Assembly (NCBI GenBank): GCA_964415195.1 | Contig: CAYPYD010000004.1 | Location: forward strand, 1 to 64,000 | Reading direction: 5' to 3' | Origin: WTXA01 sp964415195 | Lineage (GTDB): Bacteria; Bacillota; TC1 | Length of the DNA stretch: 64,000 nt | Program-made: the position numbers and the translations under genes | The notes under the pieces: model-generated | Database searches by the model: none | Told to the model about the DNA's origin: nothing | What the model saw: the letters and a program-made list of their open reading frames with translations, nothing else | Shown: in pieces, positions 1 through 7,466 of the stretch | Layout of the letters: each line of letters begins with the position of its first letter | Numbering within the stretch: position 1 is the stretch's first letter

Positions 1-60
1 AAAGCTGGTGAAATATACAAATTGCTTAAGCCATATATGAACGATAAAAAGGGAGTATAA
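1..60 (+). CDS. C-terminal end of an unidentified protein (partial)
   Basis: The first 60 bases read as 19 open codons and a TAA stop, ending in ..YMNDKKGV. The stop lies 13 bases before the next start and directly before that gene's AAGGAGG ribosome site. This suggests the gene belongs to the same operon as the small CxxC protein and FAD oxidoreductase that follow. Too little protein is visible to name a family. Confidence 0.5.
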   Translation, partial: KAGEIYKLLKPYMNDKKGV

Positions 61-73
61 GGAGGGGAACATA

Positions 74-328
74 ATGAGAGAATGGAAACATGATTGCAAT
101 ATCATAATCAAGGAAGAACCATATATCAACAACTTATCAAGATTTACTGTTTATCAGAATGATAATCTGTTAGGCAGCTTTTACCCATTGCATATAGATG
201 AAATGATATTTTTAATAGCCGAATTAGATAAAGGTGTTTGTCCTGTTTGTGAAGGTTGGGAAGAAAAAATGAAAGATAAGTGCGAATGGAGAAAAGGTAA
301 AGATAATCCATTTCTAGAAACATGGTAA
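74..328 (+). CDS. Small cysteine-containing hypothetical protein
   Basis: An 84-residue protein with a very strong ribosome site (AAGGAGGGG) ten bases before ATG. The C-terminal third carries a CPVC motif followed by a third Cys in a Lys/Glu-rich segment (CEGWEEKMKDKC), which could bind metal or act in redox; this is inference. There is no signal peptide or membrane segment. Its last codons overlap the start of the FAD oxidoreductase by seven bases, so the two are probably translationally coupled. I do not recognise the family. The clean ribosome site and operon position make it likely to be real. Confidence 0.7.
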   Translation: MREWKHDCNIIIKEEPYINNLSRFTVYQNDNLLGSFYPLHIDEMIFLIAELDKGVCPVCEGWEEKMKDKCEWRKGKDNPFLETW

Positions 329-1518
329 AGAATTTATATAAAGGTAATTTATATTGGGATAAGACAATAACAGATCCATATGAGTTTGGAAAAATTAACA
401 CAGATTTAGATACAAAAGTATTAATAATCGGTGGTGGATTTAGTGGGAATTTATGTGCATATGTTCTTTCGAAATCAGGAATGGATGTTACAGTTGTAGA
501 TAAGGAAAAAGTTGGTAGAGGCAGTAGTGTTGCCAGTACTGGATTGATTCAATATCGAAGTGACAAGATGTTATCTGAATTTGTTGAAGATATAGGTGAA
601 GAACAAGGTCATCTTTTTTATCAGATGTGTCTGGATGCAGTAAATCAACTAACAATAATCAATGAAAATCTTAATGAGGATACTGAATATAGAATGAAAG
701 ATAGTATCTACTATGCTTCATCAAAAAAAGATGAGAAACGTTTGAAAACAGAATTTGAATATTTACAGAAGTTTGATTTTCCTGTTGAATTTCTTGATAA
801 ATTCCAATTGAAGGATAGATATGGGATAAAAAAGACTGCAGCAATACGTACATGGCGGGATGCTGATGTTAACCCATATAAGTTTATACAAGCCTTGATT
901 AAAAGAAATCTAGAACAAGGGGTTAAATACTTTGAGAATACAAAGATAGAACTTGATAATATAAAGGGGAATAGTGTTAAAACCAAAGATGGGAATATTA
1001 TTAAGTTTGATAAACTAATTTTAGCTACAGGCTATTCGAAAATTTATCCAGCTATGAAAAAGAAAACTGTCTTTAACAGGACATATGTAATGTGTACGAA
1101 GCCTTTAGAAAATTTATGGCCTGATGAGGTTATGATTTGGGAAACGGTTGAACCGTACCTATATTTGCGAACAACGAAAGATAATAGAATCATGGCAGGA
1201 GGACTTGACGAGGAAAGAAATATTCTAGAAAGAAATCAATTGAGAATTTTAGCTAAAGCTACAGCAATAGCTGATAAGGTCAAGAAGATATTTCCAGATC
1301 TGGATATTAAAATTGATTATTACTGGAATGCCCTATTTTATGGTACTAAGGATGGTTTGCCTTTTATAGGTAAGGATCCAGATAAAAGCAATGTTTTTTA
1401 TCTCTTAGGTTATGAAGGTAATGGTATGTGCTATTCGATGGCAGGTTCATTAATCATCAAAGACTTAATAAATGGTATGCAAAATAAGTATGAAAATATT
1501 GTAAGGTTGGATCGTTAA
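322..1518 (+). CDS. FAD-dependent oxidoreductase, DAO family
   Basis: A 398-residue flavoprotein of the D-amino-acid oxidase/glycine oxidase fold. A dinucleotide-binding motif (VLIIGGGFSG) lies near residues 34-43, followed by the acidic end of strand 2 (VVDKEKVG) and a GRGSSVASTG loop typical of DAO enzymes. A second FAD contact (ILATGYS) is near residue 235, and the C-terminal FAD segment GLPFIGKDP..LLGYEGNGMCYS near 340-375. Such enzymes oxidise amines or amino acids; the substrate cannot be read from sequence. The start is inside the preceding small gene, with no strong ribosome site of its own, which fits coupling. The next gene starts three bases after the stop, making a three-gene operon. 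Confidence 0.85.
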   Translation: MVKNLYKGNLYWDKTITDPYEFGKINTDLDTKVLIIGGGFSGNLCAYVLSKSGMDVTVVDKEKVGRGSSVASTGLIQYRSDKMLSEFVEDIGEEQGHLFYQMCLDAVNQLTIINENLNEDTEYRMKDSIYYASSKKDEKRLKTEFEYLQKFDFPVEFLDKFQLKDRYGIKKTAAIRTWRDADVNPYKFIQALIKRNLEQGVKYFENTKIELDNIKGNSVKTKDGNIIKFDKLILATGYSKIYPAMKKKTVFNRTYVMCTKPLENLWPDEVMIWETVEPYLYLRTTKDNRIMAGGLDEERNILERNQLRILAKATAIADKVKKIFPDLDIKIDYYWNALFYGTKDGLPFIGKDPDKSNVFYLLGYEGNGMCYSMAGSLIIKDLINGMQNKYENIVRLDR

Positions 1519-1520
1519 AA

Positions 1521-2315
1521 ATGCTAGAAAAGCACAAAGAATTAATAAGTAATTTGAGAATTGATTGTAAAAGTTGCAGTGGTTTATGTTGCGTAGCATT
1601 ATGCTATTTGAAAACAGACGGCTTTCCAAGTAACAAGGAAGCTGGAGTTCCTTGTGAATATTTAAGGTCAGATTTTAAATGTAGTATTCATAAAAAATTA
1701 AGTGAAATGGATATGAAAGGCTGCATGGTTTATGATTGTCTTGGGGCAGGACAAAAGGTTAGTAAAAAAATCTTTCAAGATGTTAATTGGTCGACAAATC
1801 CAGATATGGCAAAAGACATTTTTCAAGCATTTTTGAATGTATTAAAACTTCATCAAATATTGTGGTATTTGATTCAAGGTGCATCTATTTGTAAAGATGC
1901 GAAAACAATAAATTTAATAGATGACCTTATTATGGAAAATGAAGAAATAACTTCATTGACTGCCAGTGAAATTTCAAACTATGATTTAGAAAAATATAGA
2001 GTTAGAGCAAATGAGGCGATTATGAAATCCTTAAAATTTAAAAATAAATTAAGTGAGAAGGATTTTATAGGCAAGAAATTTAAAAAGATGAATCTAGATG
2101 GTAAAGACTTTAGTATGGCATTGTTGATAGGTGCAAATTTGGAAGGTTGCAGTTTAAAGGGTGCAAACTTTCTAGGGGCTGACATGAGAGATGCACAAGT
2201 CAGGAATACTGATCTAAGTAATTCTTATTTCCTAACTCAGATGCAAATCAACTCAGCAATAGGTGACTCCAACACCAAAATACCATATTATCTAACAAAA
2301 CCAAGGTATTGGTAA
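1521..2315 (+). CDS. Pentapeptide-repeat protein with cysteine-rich N-terminal domain
   Basis: A 264-residue protein. The first 75 residues are Cys-rich (CKSCSGLCC, then single Cys in GVPCEYL, FKCSIH, KGCMVYDC) with a conserved VYDCLGAGQKVS segment. I recognise this as the N-terminal region of a family of pentapeptide-repeat proteins known mostly from actinobacteria; it probably holds a metal or Fe-S cluster. The C-terminal part (about 180-245) has A(D/N)LxG-type pentapeptides (MDLDG-like, IGANLEGCSLKGANFLGADM) that form a right-handed beta helix. The function of this architecture is unknown. It ends in a bidirectional terminator facing the HD-GYP gene, and is last in the operon with the FAD oxidoreductase. 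Confidence 0.8.
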   Translation: MLEKHKELISNLRIDCKSCSGLCCVALCYLKTDGFPSNKEAGVPCEYLRSDFKCSIHKKLSEMDMKGCMVYDCLGAGQKVSKKIFQDVNWSTNPDMAKDIFQAFLNVLKLHQILWYLIQGASICKDAKTINLIDDLIMENEEITSLTASEISNYDLEKYRVRANEAIMKSLKFKNKLSEKDFIGKKFKKMNLDGKDFSMALLIGANLEGCSLKGANFLGADMRDAQVRNTDLSNSYFLTQMQINSAIGDSNTKIPYYLTKPRYW

Positions 2316-2320
2316 AATTA

Positions 2321-2354
2321 AAAGCAGGTATGAATTTATCATACCTGCTTTTTT
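2321..2354. terminator. Bidirectional hairpin terminator
   Basis: A 12-bp stem AAAGCAGGTATG/CATACCTGCTTT (one mismatch allowed) around a short AT loop, followed by a T run on the plus strand and by an A/T run that serves the minus strand. It lies between two convergent genes. Confidence 0.85.
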
Positions 2355-3743
2355 CTAATTTGAGAATTTAAAGTCTTTTTTGTCAAAGAGTCGTATACAT
2401 GCTTCAACAACTTCTTTATCATATTTAATACATTTGAATTTTTTAATTTCTTCTAATGCTGCTTCAATACCAGGTGCAGACCTATATGACCTGTTATAAT
2501 TCATAGCTTCAACTAAATCAGCAACAGCTATAATTCTTGCTTCCAGTACTATTTCATCACCTTTTAATCCTTTTGGATAACCACTTCCATCTTGTCTTTC
2601 ATGATGTTGTAATATCATAGTAGGTATAATATCGGGAATATCAATATCACTAATAAAGTCATAGGCTTTTCTAGGATGTTCTTTTAAAATATCCTTTTGT
2701 TCTGCTGATAATACATCTGTAGCTGCCAATATATCATCTGATATAAAAATCTTACCAATATCATGTACTAAAGAACCAAGTGATAAGTTATCAATATCTT
2801 CAGAATCTAATCCCATTTCTTTAGCTATTGCTACAGATAATTCCTGAACTCGCTTTTGACGGCCAGCTGTATAAGGGTCCTTCAACTCACATAATTTTGA
2901 AATTGCTTGGATTGATTGATTGAACATCTTCTTAAGTTTCTTATTACTTTCTTCTAAGGCCATTTTGTATTTAGTTTGCTCTGTAACATCTTCAGCAAAA
3001 ACAGAAATACCAATTAGTTCATTACCAACTCTTAAAGGACTTATTGTTAGATATAGATTCAAACCACCTTCTGATAAATAGTCTAGTGAAAAACGACCTT
3101 CATTAATAGCTCTTTCAAACAGTGAAATCCAATAAGCTACATTTTTAGGTTTTAGTAATTCTTTTGGTGTCATACCTAGTTCTGGTGTTATATTCTTACT
3201 TTGTATATATTTTATAAAAGGACTATTGTACATTAAAAGACCATATTTTACAGGATCAACAATCCAAATTAAATCTCTGGTACTTTCAATAAGTGCATGG
3301 TATCTCTCATTATCTTCTTTATTAATTTGTTCAATTCTATTAATTTCAGATTGGGTAAGAAAGAGATCTGTCTTATCCTCTAGTATTGTATATCTTAGCT
3401 TTCTGTCATTTACTTCAAAAATATTTACTGATAGCATACCATACTTAACTTCAAATTGATGAGTCTGTAAAATGATAGGATAATCATGAATGTAACCTTT
3501 ATCTTGAAGTTCTTCATTTATTCTATCAACATCAGTTTTTCTTTTAAAAATATTAAGATCTGCATAAGTTTTACCAACTACATCATTAATCACATAACCA
3601 AAAAAATCTAGAAAGGCTTGATTGACAAATATGAATTCATTAGTAATTTGATCACATATAGACATAGGTTGAGCTGTTGTTTCAAAGGCGCTTAAAAACA
3701 AAGATGCCTTTTCATCATGAAATATTTCATTGAGATTATTCAT
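2355..3743 (-). CDS. PAS-PAS-HD-GYP protein, probable cyclic-di-GMP phosphodiesterase
   Basis: A 462-residue soluble protein with two PAS sensor domains (about 12-130 and 145-260), a short coiled linker and an HD-GYP domain (about 275-450). HDIGK is at 327-331 and HHERQDGSGYP at 380-390, both diagnostic of HD-GYP enzymes that hydrolyse c-di-GMP. One departure: the TAGH segment before the HD motif, which carries a metal-ligand His in characterised family members, reads TAGRQKRV here (Arg295). This could lower or alter activity. There is no membrane segment, so it senses a cytoplasmic signal. It is monocistronic, convergent with the pentapeptide operon. A GGDEF cyclase elsewhere in the window (24619) could make its substrate. 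Confidence 0.88.
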   Translation of the reverse strand: MNNLNEIFHDEKASLFLSAFETTAQPMSICDQITNEFIFVNQAFLDFFGYVINDVVGKTYADLNIFKRKTDVDRINEELQDKGYIHDYPIILQTHQFEVKYGMLSVNIFEVNDRKLRYTILEDKTDLFLTQSEINRIEQINKEDNERYHALIESTRDLIWIVDPVKYGLLMYNSPFIKYIQSKNITPELGMTPKELLKPKNVAYWISLFERAINEGRFSLDYLSEGGLNLYLTISPLRVGNELIGISVFAEDVTEQTKYKMALEESNKKLKKMFNQSIQAISKLCELKDPYTAGRQKRVQELSVAIAKEMGLDSEDIDNLSLGSLVHDIGKIFISDDILAATDVLSAEQKDILKEHPRKAYDFISDIDIPDIIPTMILQHHERQDGSGYPKGLKGDEIVLEARIIAVADLVEAMNYNRSYRSAPGIEAALEEIKKFKCIKYDKEVVEACIRLFDKKDFKFSN

Positions 3744-3766
3744 TAACTATGTACTTCCTTTCTATA

Positions 3767-3976
3767 TTAATCCCTACGCTTACAGTATATATTTTTTATA
3801 CTTAAATAATCAACTAATTTTNNNNNNNNNNNNNNNNNNNNNNNNNNNNNNNNNNNNNNNNNNNNNNNNNNNNNNNNNNNNNNNNNNNNNNNNNNNNNNN
3901 NNNNNNNNNNNNNNNNNNNNNTTAATCCCTACGCTTACAGTATATATTTTTTATACTTAAATAATCAACTAATTTT
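3767..3976. other. 100-N assembly gap flanked by an exact 55-base duplication
   Basis: Ns occupy 3822-3921. The 55 bases before the gap (3767-3821, starting TTAATCCCTACGC) are repeated exactly after it (3922-3976). The duplication ends at the gap on both sides, as expected when two contigs sharing a 55-base terminal overlap were scaffolded without merging. The true intergenic region is probably continuous, with one copy. This 309-base stretch (3744-4052) otherwise holds only the upstream regions of two divergent genes; I see no gene in it. Confidence 0.9.
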
Positions 3977-4052
3977 AAAGATAATAACATTTTTTAGTCA
4001 GATATGGTAATATTTAGTAAGGATTATAGATATTTTGTTTGTTTGAGGAAAT

Positions 4053-4532
4053 ATGATGAGAAGAAAAGATAAAGAAATTAATGATATCAATGAATTATTA
4101 AAGATAATTGAAAAATCAAAAATAATGCACTTGGGCTTATGCCAGAACAACCTACCATATGTTATTCCCCTTAATTTTGGGTTCCAATATAATGGTGAAA
4201 TTATAAAAATATATTTTCACTCTGCAAAAGTAGGGAAGAAAATTGATATAATAAGAAACAACAATAAGTGCTCAGTAGAAATGACTAGCTATTATGAGTT
4301 GGAAAAAGGAGAAACAGCTTGTCAGTGGTCAGCTTTCTATGAAAGTGTAATGATTGAAGGCAATATTTTATTTGTAGAAAATGAAGAAGATATCAAAAGA
4401 GCAATGAATCTGATAATGGAACGCTATGGTTTTGAAGGTATTCCTGTATATGAAGAAAAATATATAAAATCAATGTATATCTTTTGTATTGAAGTTGAAG
4501 CTATAAGTGGCAAGAGAAATTTGCCTAAATAA
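4053..4532 (+). CDS. Pyridoxamine 5'-phosphate oxidase family protein (NimA-like)
   Basis: A 159-residue split-barrel flavoprotein. PYVIPLNFGFQ, IYFHSAKVGKKIDIIRNNNKCSVE and the later W-S-Y-ESVMIEG segment match the NimA/YhbP-like branch of the PNPOx superfamily, which binds FMN and includes 5-nitroimidazole reductases. It probably reduces small electrophiles with flavin; the natural substrate is unknown. GAGGAAAT precedes ATG; two consecutive ATG codons leave the start uncertain by one residue. The GyrI-like gene follows after 20 bases and is probably cotranscribed. Confidence 0.85.
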   Translation: MMRRKDKEINDINELLKIIEKSKIMHLGLCQNNLPYVIPLNFGFQYNGEIIKIYFHSAKVGKKIDIIRNNNKCSVEMTSYYELEKGETACQWSAFYESVMIEGNILFVENEEDIKRAMNLIMERYGFEGIPVYEEKYIKSMYIFCIEVEAISGKRNLPK

Positions 4533-4552
4533 GAAGATAAAGGAGTAATTAT

Positions 4553-5023
4553 ATGAGTTATTTATTTCAAGTAATTGAAACAGAACCACAAGATGCAGTA
4601 GTGATAAGTAAAGTAACTACAGCCCAAAATTTACCAACTGTGGTAGAAGAAGTATTTAATACTATAGTCGAATATATTTCGAAAAAAGAAGGGCTATCAC
4701 TTGGACCTGCCTTTATTGCTTACTATAGTATGGATGAGAATAATCTAGAAGTGGAGATAGGCTTTCCTGTAAATGAAGAGATTGCAGGTGAAGGGGAAAT
4801 TAGATGTACAAAAATACCAGGTGGGAAAAGAGTTGTTGGTTATTACAAAGGAGCATATGCTTATATGACCTACATTTATGACGAAATGTTAAAATGGATC
4901 CTTTTGAAAGGATTAGAGCCAAGTAGTCTTGTATATGAATACTACTTCAATTCTCCACAAAATGTACCTGAGAATGAACTGCTAACAAAAATAGAATTTT
5001 CACTTAAATCACCATCCAAATAG
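4553..5023 (+). CDS. GyrI-like / effector-binding domain protein
   Basis: A 156-residue stand-alone GyrI-like small-molecule-binding domain. Visible family hallmarks are the N-terminal beta strand and long helix, the GPAFIAYY segment, EVEIGFPVNE near residues 66-75, and the GGKRVVGYYKGAY strand near 92-104. Such domains bind hydrophobic effectors in AraC/MerR regulators; stand-alone forms may hydrolyse or sequester toxic compounds. No DNA-binding domain is present. It follows the NimA-like gene at 20 bases with its own AAAGGAG ribosome site, and its stop codon sits inside the terminator hairpin. Confidence 0.85.
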   Translation: MSYLFQVIETEPQDAVVISKVTTAQNLPTVVEEVFNTIVEYISKKEGLSLGPAFIAYYSMDENNLEVEIGFPVNEEIAGEGEIRCTKIPGGKRVVGYYKGAYAYMTYIYDEMLKWILLKGLEPSSLVYEYYFNSPQNVPENELLTKIEFSLKSPSK

Positions 5024-5040
5024 GATGGTGATTATTTTTA
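5007..5040 (+). terminator. Hairpin terminator
   Basis: AATCACCATCC/GGATGGTGATT stem with a loop containing the stop codon of the GyrI-like gene, followed by a T-rich tail. Confidence 0.85.
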
Positions 5041-5051
5041 TTATTTTATTA

Positions 5052-5081
5052 TTGACTATATAGTGTGTCATACAGTATAAT
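5052..5081 (+). promoter_or_regulatory. Sigma-A promoter with palindromic PadR-type operator
   Basis: TTGACT (5052-5057), an 18-base spacer and TATAAT (5076-5081) lie just upstream of padR. The perfect palindrome ACTATATAGT (5055-5064) overlaps the -35 element and spacer, a placement that fits autorepression by the PadR protein. Whether PadR binds here is inferred. Confidence 0.7.
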
Positions 5082-5100
5082 CTAATCAGGAGGTGATCCA

Positions 5101-5448
5101 GTGAATGATGAAAATTTAAAAGTAGTCTATAATAATCTTCTACAAGAATTAAGAAGAGGTAACATAATATTAAGTGTTCTGAGTCAACTTAGAGAACCAC
5201 AGTATGGTTACTCACTGGTGGTCTTATTAGAAGAAAAAGGAATATCCATCGAACCTGGGACTCTTTACCCACTTTTAAGAAGACTAGAAAAGCAAGAGAT
5301 ACTAGAAAGCAATTGGGATACTGATACATCTAAACCAAGGAAATATTACAAATTAAATAAAAATGGTGAAGAGATTTATAAGGATTTATGTGTGGAATGG
5401 TTTAAAATGGTTGAAAGTATGGAACAAATTATCAAGGATAGGGAGTGA
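5101..5448 (+). CDS. PadR family transcriptional regulator
   Basis: A 115-residue PadR-type winged-helix repressor. The hallmark segment QYGYSLVVLLEEKGISIEPGTLYPLLRRLEKQ gives the helix-turn-helix and wing; PRKYYKLNKNGEEIY is the following beta hairpin, and the C-terminal helix makes the dimer. GTG is the start, preceded by AGGAGGTGAT. PadR proteins of this type commonly control the membrane gene beside them; here the HAAS-domain protein starts at or just after the padR stop. A palindrome in its own promoter suggests autoregulation. Confidence 0.92.
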   Translation: MNDENLKVVYNNLLQELRRGNIILSVLSQLREPQYGYSLVVLLEEKGISIEPGTLYPLLRRLEKQEILESNWDTDTSKPRKYYKLNKNGEEIYKDLCVEWFKMVESMEQIIKDRE

Positions 5449-5453
5449 ATCTA

Positions 5454-6464
5454 ATGGAATTAATGGATAGATATATATATGCAGTAACAAAAAGTTTTCC
5501 CAAGAAACAGAAATTGGAAATTGAACGAGAATTAAAAGCTAATATTGAAGATATGGTTGAACAAAATATAAGTAATGATAATTATGAAAAAAAGGTAGAA
5601 AAAGCCTTGTTGGAAATAGGCGATCCTAAAATAGTCGCTGACAACTATAGAGGTTCAAAGAGATTTTTAATAGGCCCAGACTACTATGAGCTTTATCTTT
5701 TGGTATTGAAAATAGTTGTGGCTGCAGTGGTTGGAGGAATATCAATAGCTCTATTTATCAAGAGTTTTTTCACGGCTAATATTGATATTGCTAATATAGG
5801 TATAGAATATTTAACTTCAATATTTTCAGGTGCAATGCAAGCCTTTGCCTGGACAACTATTGTCTTTATAATAATTGAAAGAAACAATGCAAAATTGAAG
5901 GATGAACCAGATGATCAGGGAAGTTGGGATATATCAAAACTTCCTATACTACCAAACAAGAAAACTGAGATACCAGTTTCTGAACCAATTGCAGCAATAA
6001 TTTTTACTACAATCTTCTTTAGTGTTTTTTTAGGTGTTCTTTATTCAGCACCAGAGGCTTTTGCTGTTTATTTTGAAAAAGCTGGTGAAATGATACGTAT
6101 TCCTATTTTCAATTTGGAAGTTCTTACAGGTTATAGATCTTGGTTTATTGCTATATTCTTTTTAAGCATATTAAAAGAAATTGTAAGTCTATACTATAGA
6201 AAATGGAATTTAAGAAACTCTTTGGTTAGCATAGTAATCACTATATTTACGGCAATTTTAACCTTGATTATGCTAACTGATAATAGTTTATGGAATCCAG
6301 ACTTTCCAGCTGAGATATTAAAGCAAATACAAGGTAATTTTGATTTTCCAGGTTTATGGCTAAATATCAGAAATTGGATAGTAGCTATTTTTGTTATAGT
6401 TAATGTAGGGGAAATTTTATCAATCATTTATAAAGGTATATATCTAAACCAAAAATTGAAATAA
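5454..6464 (+). CDS. HAAS-domain integral membrane protein
   Basis: A 336-residue protein with an N-terminal HAAS-type signalling domain (about 1-75: YIYAVTKSFPKKQKLEIERELKA pattern, then ALLEIGDPKIVADNYRG) and about six membrane helices. HAAS proteins are regularly paired with PadR repressors and are thought to link membrane or envelope stress to them; the mechanism is not firmly known. A GTG at 5445 would overlap the padR stop, but ATG at 5454 has GGGAG eight bases upstream and is preferred. No transport motif was recognised. Confidence 0.8.
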   Translation: MELMDRYIYAVTKSFPKKQKLEIERELKANIEDMVEQNISNDNYEKKVEKALLEIGDPKIVADNYRGSKRFLIGPDYYELYLLVLKIVVAAVVGGISIALFIKSFFTANIDIANIGIEYLTSIFSGAMQAFAWTTIVFIIIERNNAKLKDEPDDQGSWDISKLPILPNKKTEIPVSEPIAAIIFTTIFFSVFLGVLYSAPEAFAVYFEKAGEMIRIPIFNLEVLTGYRSWFIAIFFLSILKEIVSLYYRKWNLRNSLVSIVITIFTAILTLIMLTDNSLWNPDFPAEILKQIQGNFDFPGLWLNIRNWIVAIFVIVNVGEILSIIYKGIYLNQKLK

Positions 6465-6490
6465 TAAAATAATTACAGGCGAAATAAAGT

Positions 6491-6534
6491 ATGTATCCAG
6501 GGATACATCAACGATAGTCTGTTGATGATATAAT
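6491..6534 (+). promoter_or_regulatory. Two overlapping inverted repeats and a -10 element before the monooxygenase/RIC operon
   Basis: ATGTATCC-AG-GGATACAT (6491-6508) is an 18-base perfect palindrome. CATCAAC-N8-GTTGATG (6506-6527) is a second inverted repeat that overlaps it. A perfect TATAAT (6529-6534) follows, but no good -35 hexamer sits 16-18 bases upstream; that space is taken by the palindromes. The layout fits an activator-dependent promoter, with the first palindrome centred about 40 bases before the expected start of transcription. Confidence 0.65.
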
Positions 6535-6565
6535 CAAAATAGAAATAAGGAAGGAATGTGTAAAA

Positions 6566-6853
6566 ATGATTAAAGTGGTAGCAAAAAATAACATTCAGGA
6601 AGACAAATTAGAAGAAATTATGGGGTTATATAAAGAATTGATAGAGGCAACTGTAAAAGAACCTGGTTGTATTAAATATGAGCTTTATCAAGATATTAAT
6701 GATACTAGGACTATTACTATGATTGAAGAATGGGAAAGTTTAGAAGCCTTAGCTGAACATGAGAAAACTGAACATTTTGTAAGAATTTTTCCGTTGTTGA
6801 AAGATTTGGTTACAGATGAGTCAGACTTTCGCATTTACAAGAAACTCCTTTAA
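6566..6853 (+). CDS. Antibiotic biosynthesis monooxygenase (ABM) domain protein
   Basis: A 95-residue ferredoxin-like fold protein of the ABM/YgiN family. Typical features are VVAKNNIQEDKLEEI, KEPGCIKYELYQD near residues 32-45, the MIEEWESLEALAEHEKTEHF segment near 54-73, and a C-terminal beta strand. Members are small dimeric quinol or aromatic monooxygenases, or heme-degrading enzymes, but this one lacks a recognisable heme ligand pattern. It is first of three genes (ABM, methyltransferase, RIC) behind the palindromic promoter, so a redox or nitrosative stress role is inferred. Confidence 0.85.
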   Translation: MIKVVAKNNIQEDKLEEIMGLYKELIEATVKEPGCIKYELYQDINDTRTITMIEEWESLEALAEHEKTEHFVRIFPLLKDLVTDESDFRIYKKLL

Positions 6854-6855
6854 TC

Positions 6856-7446
6856 ATGAGCTCACTTTTTAATAGGATAGCTCCTATTTATGGATTGTTC
6901 TTTAATTATCAAAGAAATCATTACCTAAAAACTATAAATAATGTCCAAAATGAAATTGATTTAAGAGAGTATTCTAATATTATTGATTTTGGCTGTGGGA
7001 CAGGGGCTTTATGTTCTGCATTAATTGATAAAAACTTGGATGTTACTGGTGTGGATTATGCTCGTAAAATGTTGAAAGTGGCTATCAAGAAAACAAAACA
7101 TACAAGTATTAAATATGTTGAGGGGAGTATTCTTGAAAAATTACCTTTTGATGAAAATAGTTTTGATATAGCTATAGCTTCTTATGTTGCACATGGTTTG
7201 AAAAGTAGTGAAAGAAGTAAAATGTATAAGGAAATGTCTAGATTGAGCAAGAATCTAGTTATTATACATGACTATAATGATAAACGATCATTACTTACAG
7301 ATATAGTAGAATGGCTGGAAAGAGGCGATTACTTTAACTTCATAAAAATAGTCAAAGATGAGTTAGAAGACAACTTTGCTGAAGTAAAGGTAATTAATAT
7401 TGATAGAAGAGCAGCCTGGTATGTTTGTAAGGTACATAGTGATTAA
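6856..7446 (+). CDS. Class I SAM-dependent methyltransferase
   Basis: A 196-residue Rossmann methyltransferase. Motif I is IIDFGCGTGALCSAL (about 43-57), the acidic post-I residue is in DVTGVDYARKML, and motif II/III is FDENSFDIAIASYVAHGL. The C-terminal half is short and variable, giving no substrate clue; the UbiE/MenG-like small-molecule branch is most similar by eye. Only two bases separate it from the monooxygenase stop, and there is no good ribosome site, so translation is probably coupled. The RIC gene follows after 20 bases. Confidence 0.85.
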   Translation: MSSLFNRIAPIYGLFFNYQRNHYLKTINNVQNEIDLREYSNIIDFGCGTGALCSALIDKNLDVTGVDYARKMLKVAIKKTKHTSIKYVEGSILEKLPFDENSFDIAIASYVAHGLKSSERSKMYKEMSRLSKNLVIIHDYNDKRSLLTDIVEWLERGDYFNFIKIVKDELEDNFAEVKVINIDRRAAWYVCKVHSD

Positions 7447-7466
7447 ATAAGATAGAGAGGATTAAT

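Noticed and set aside
3730..3960. An open frame spanning the N gap
   Set aside because: It is made of Ns and the duplicated A+T-rich intergenic sequence, not of protein-like codons.
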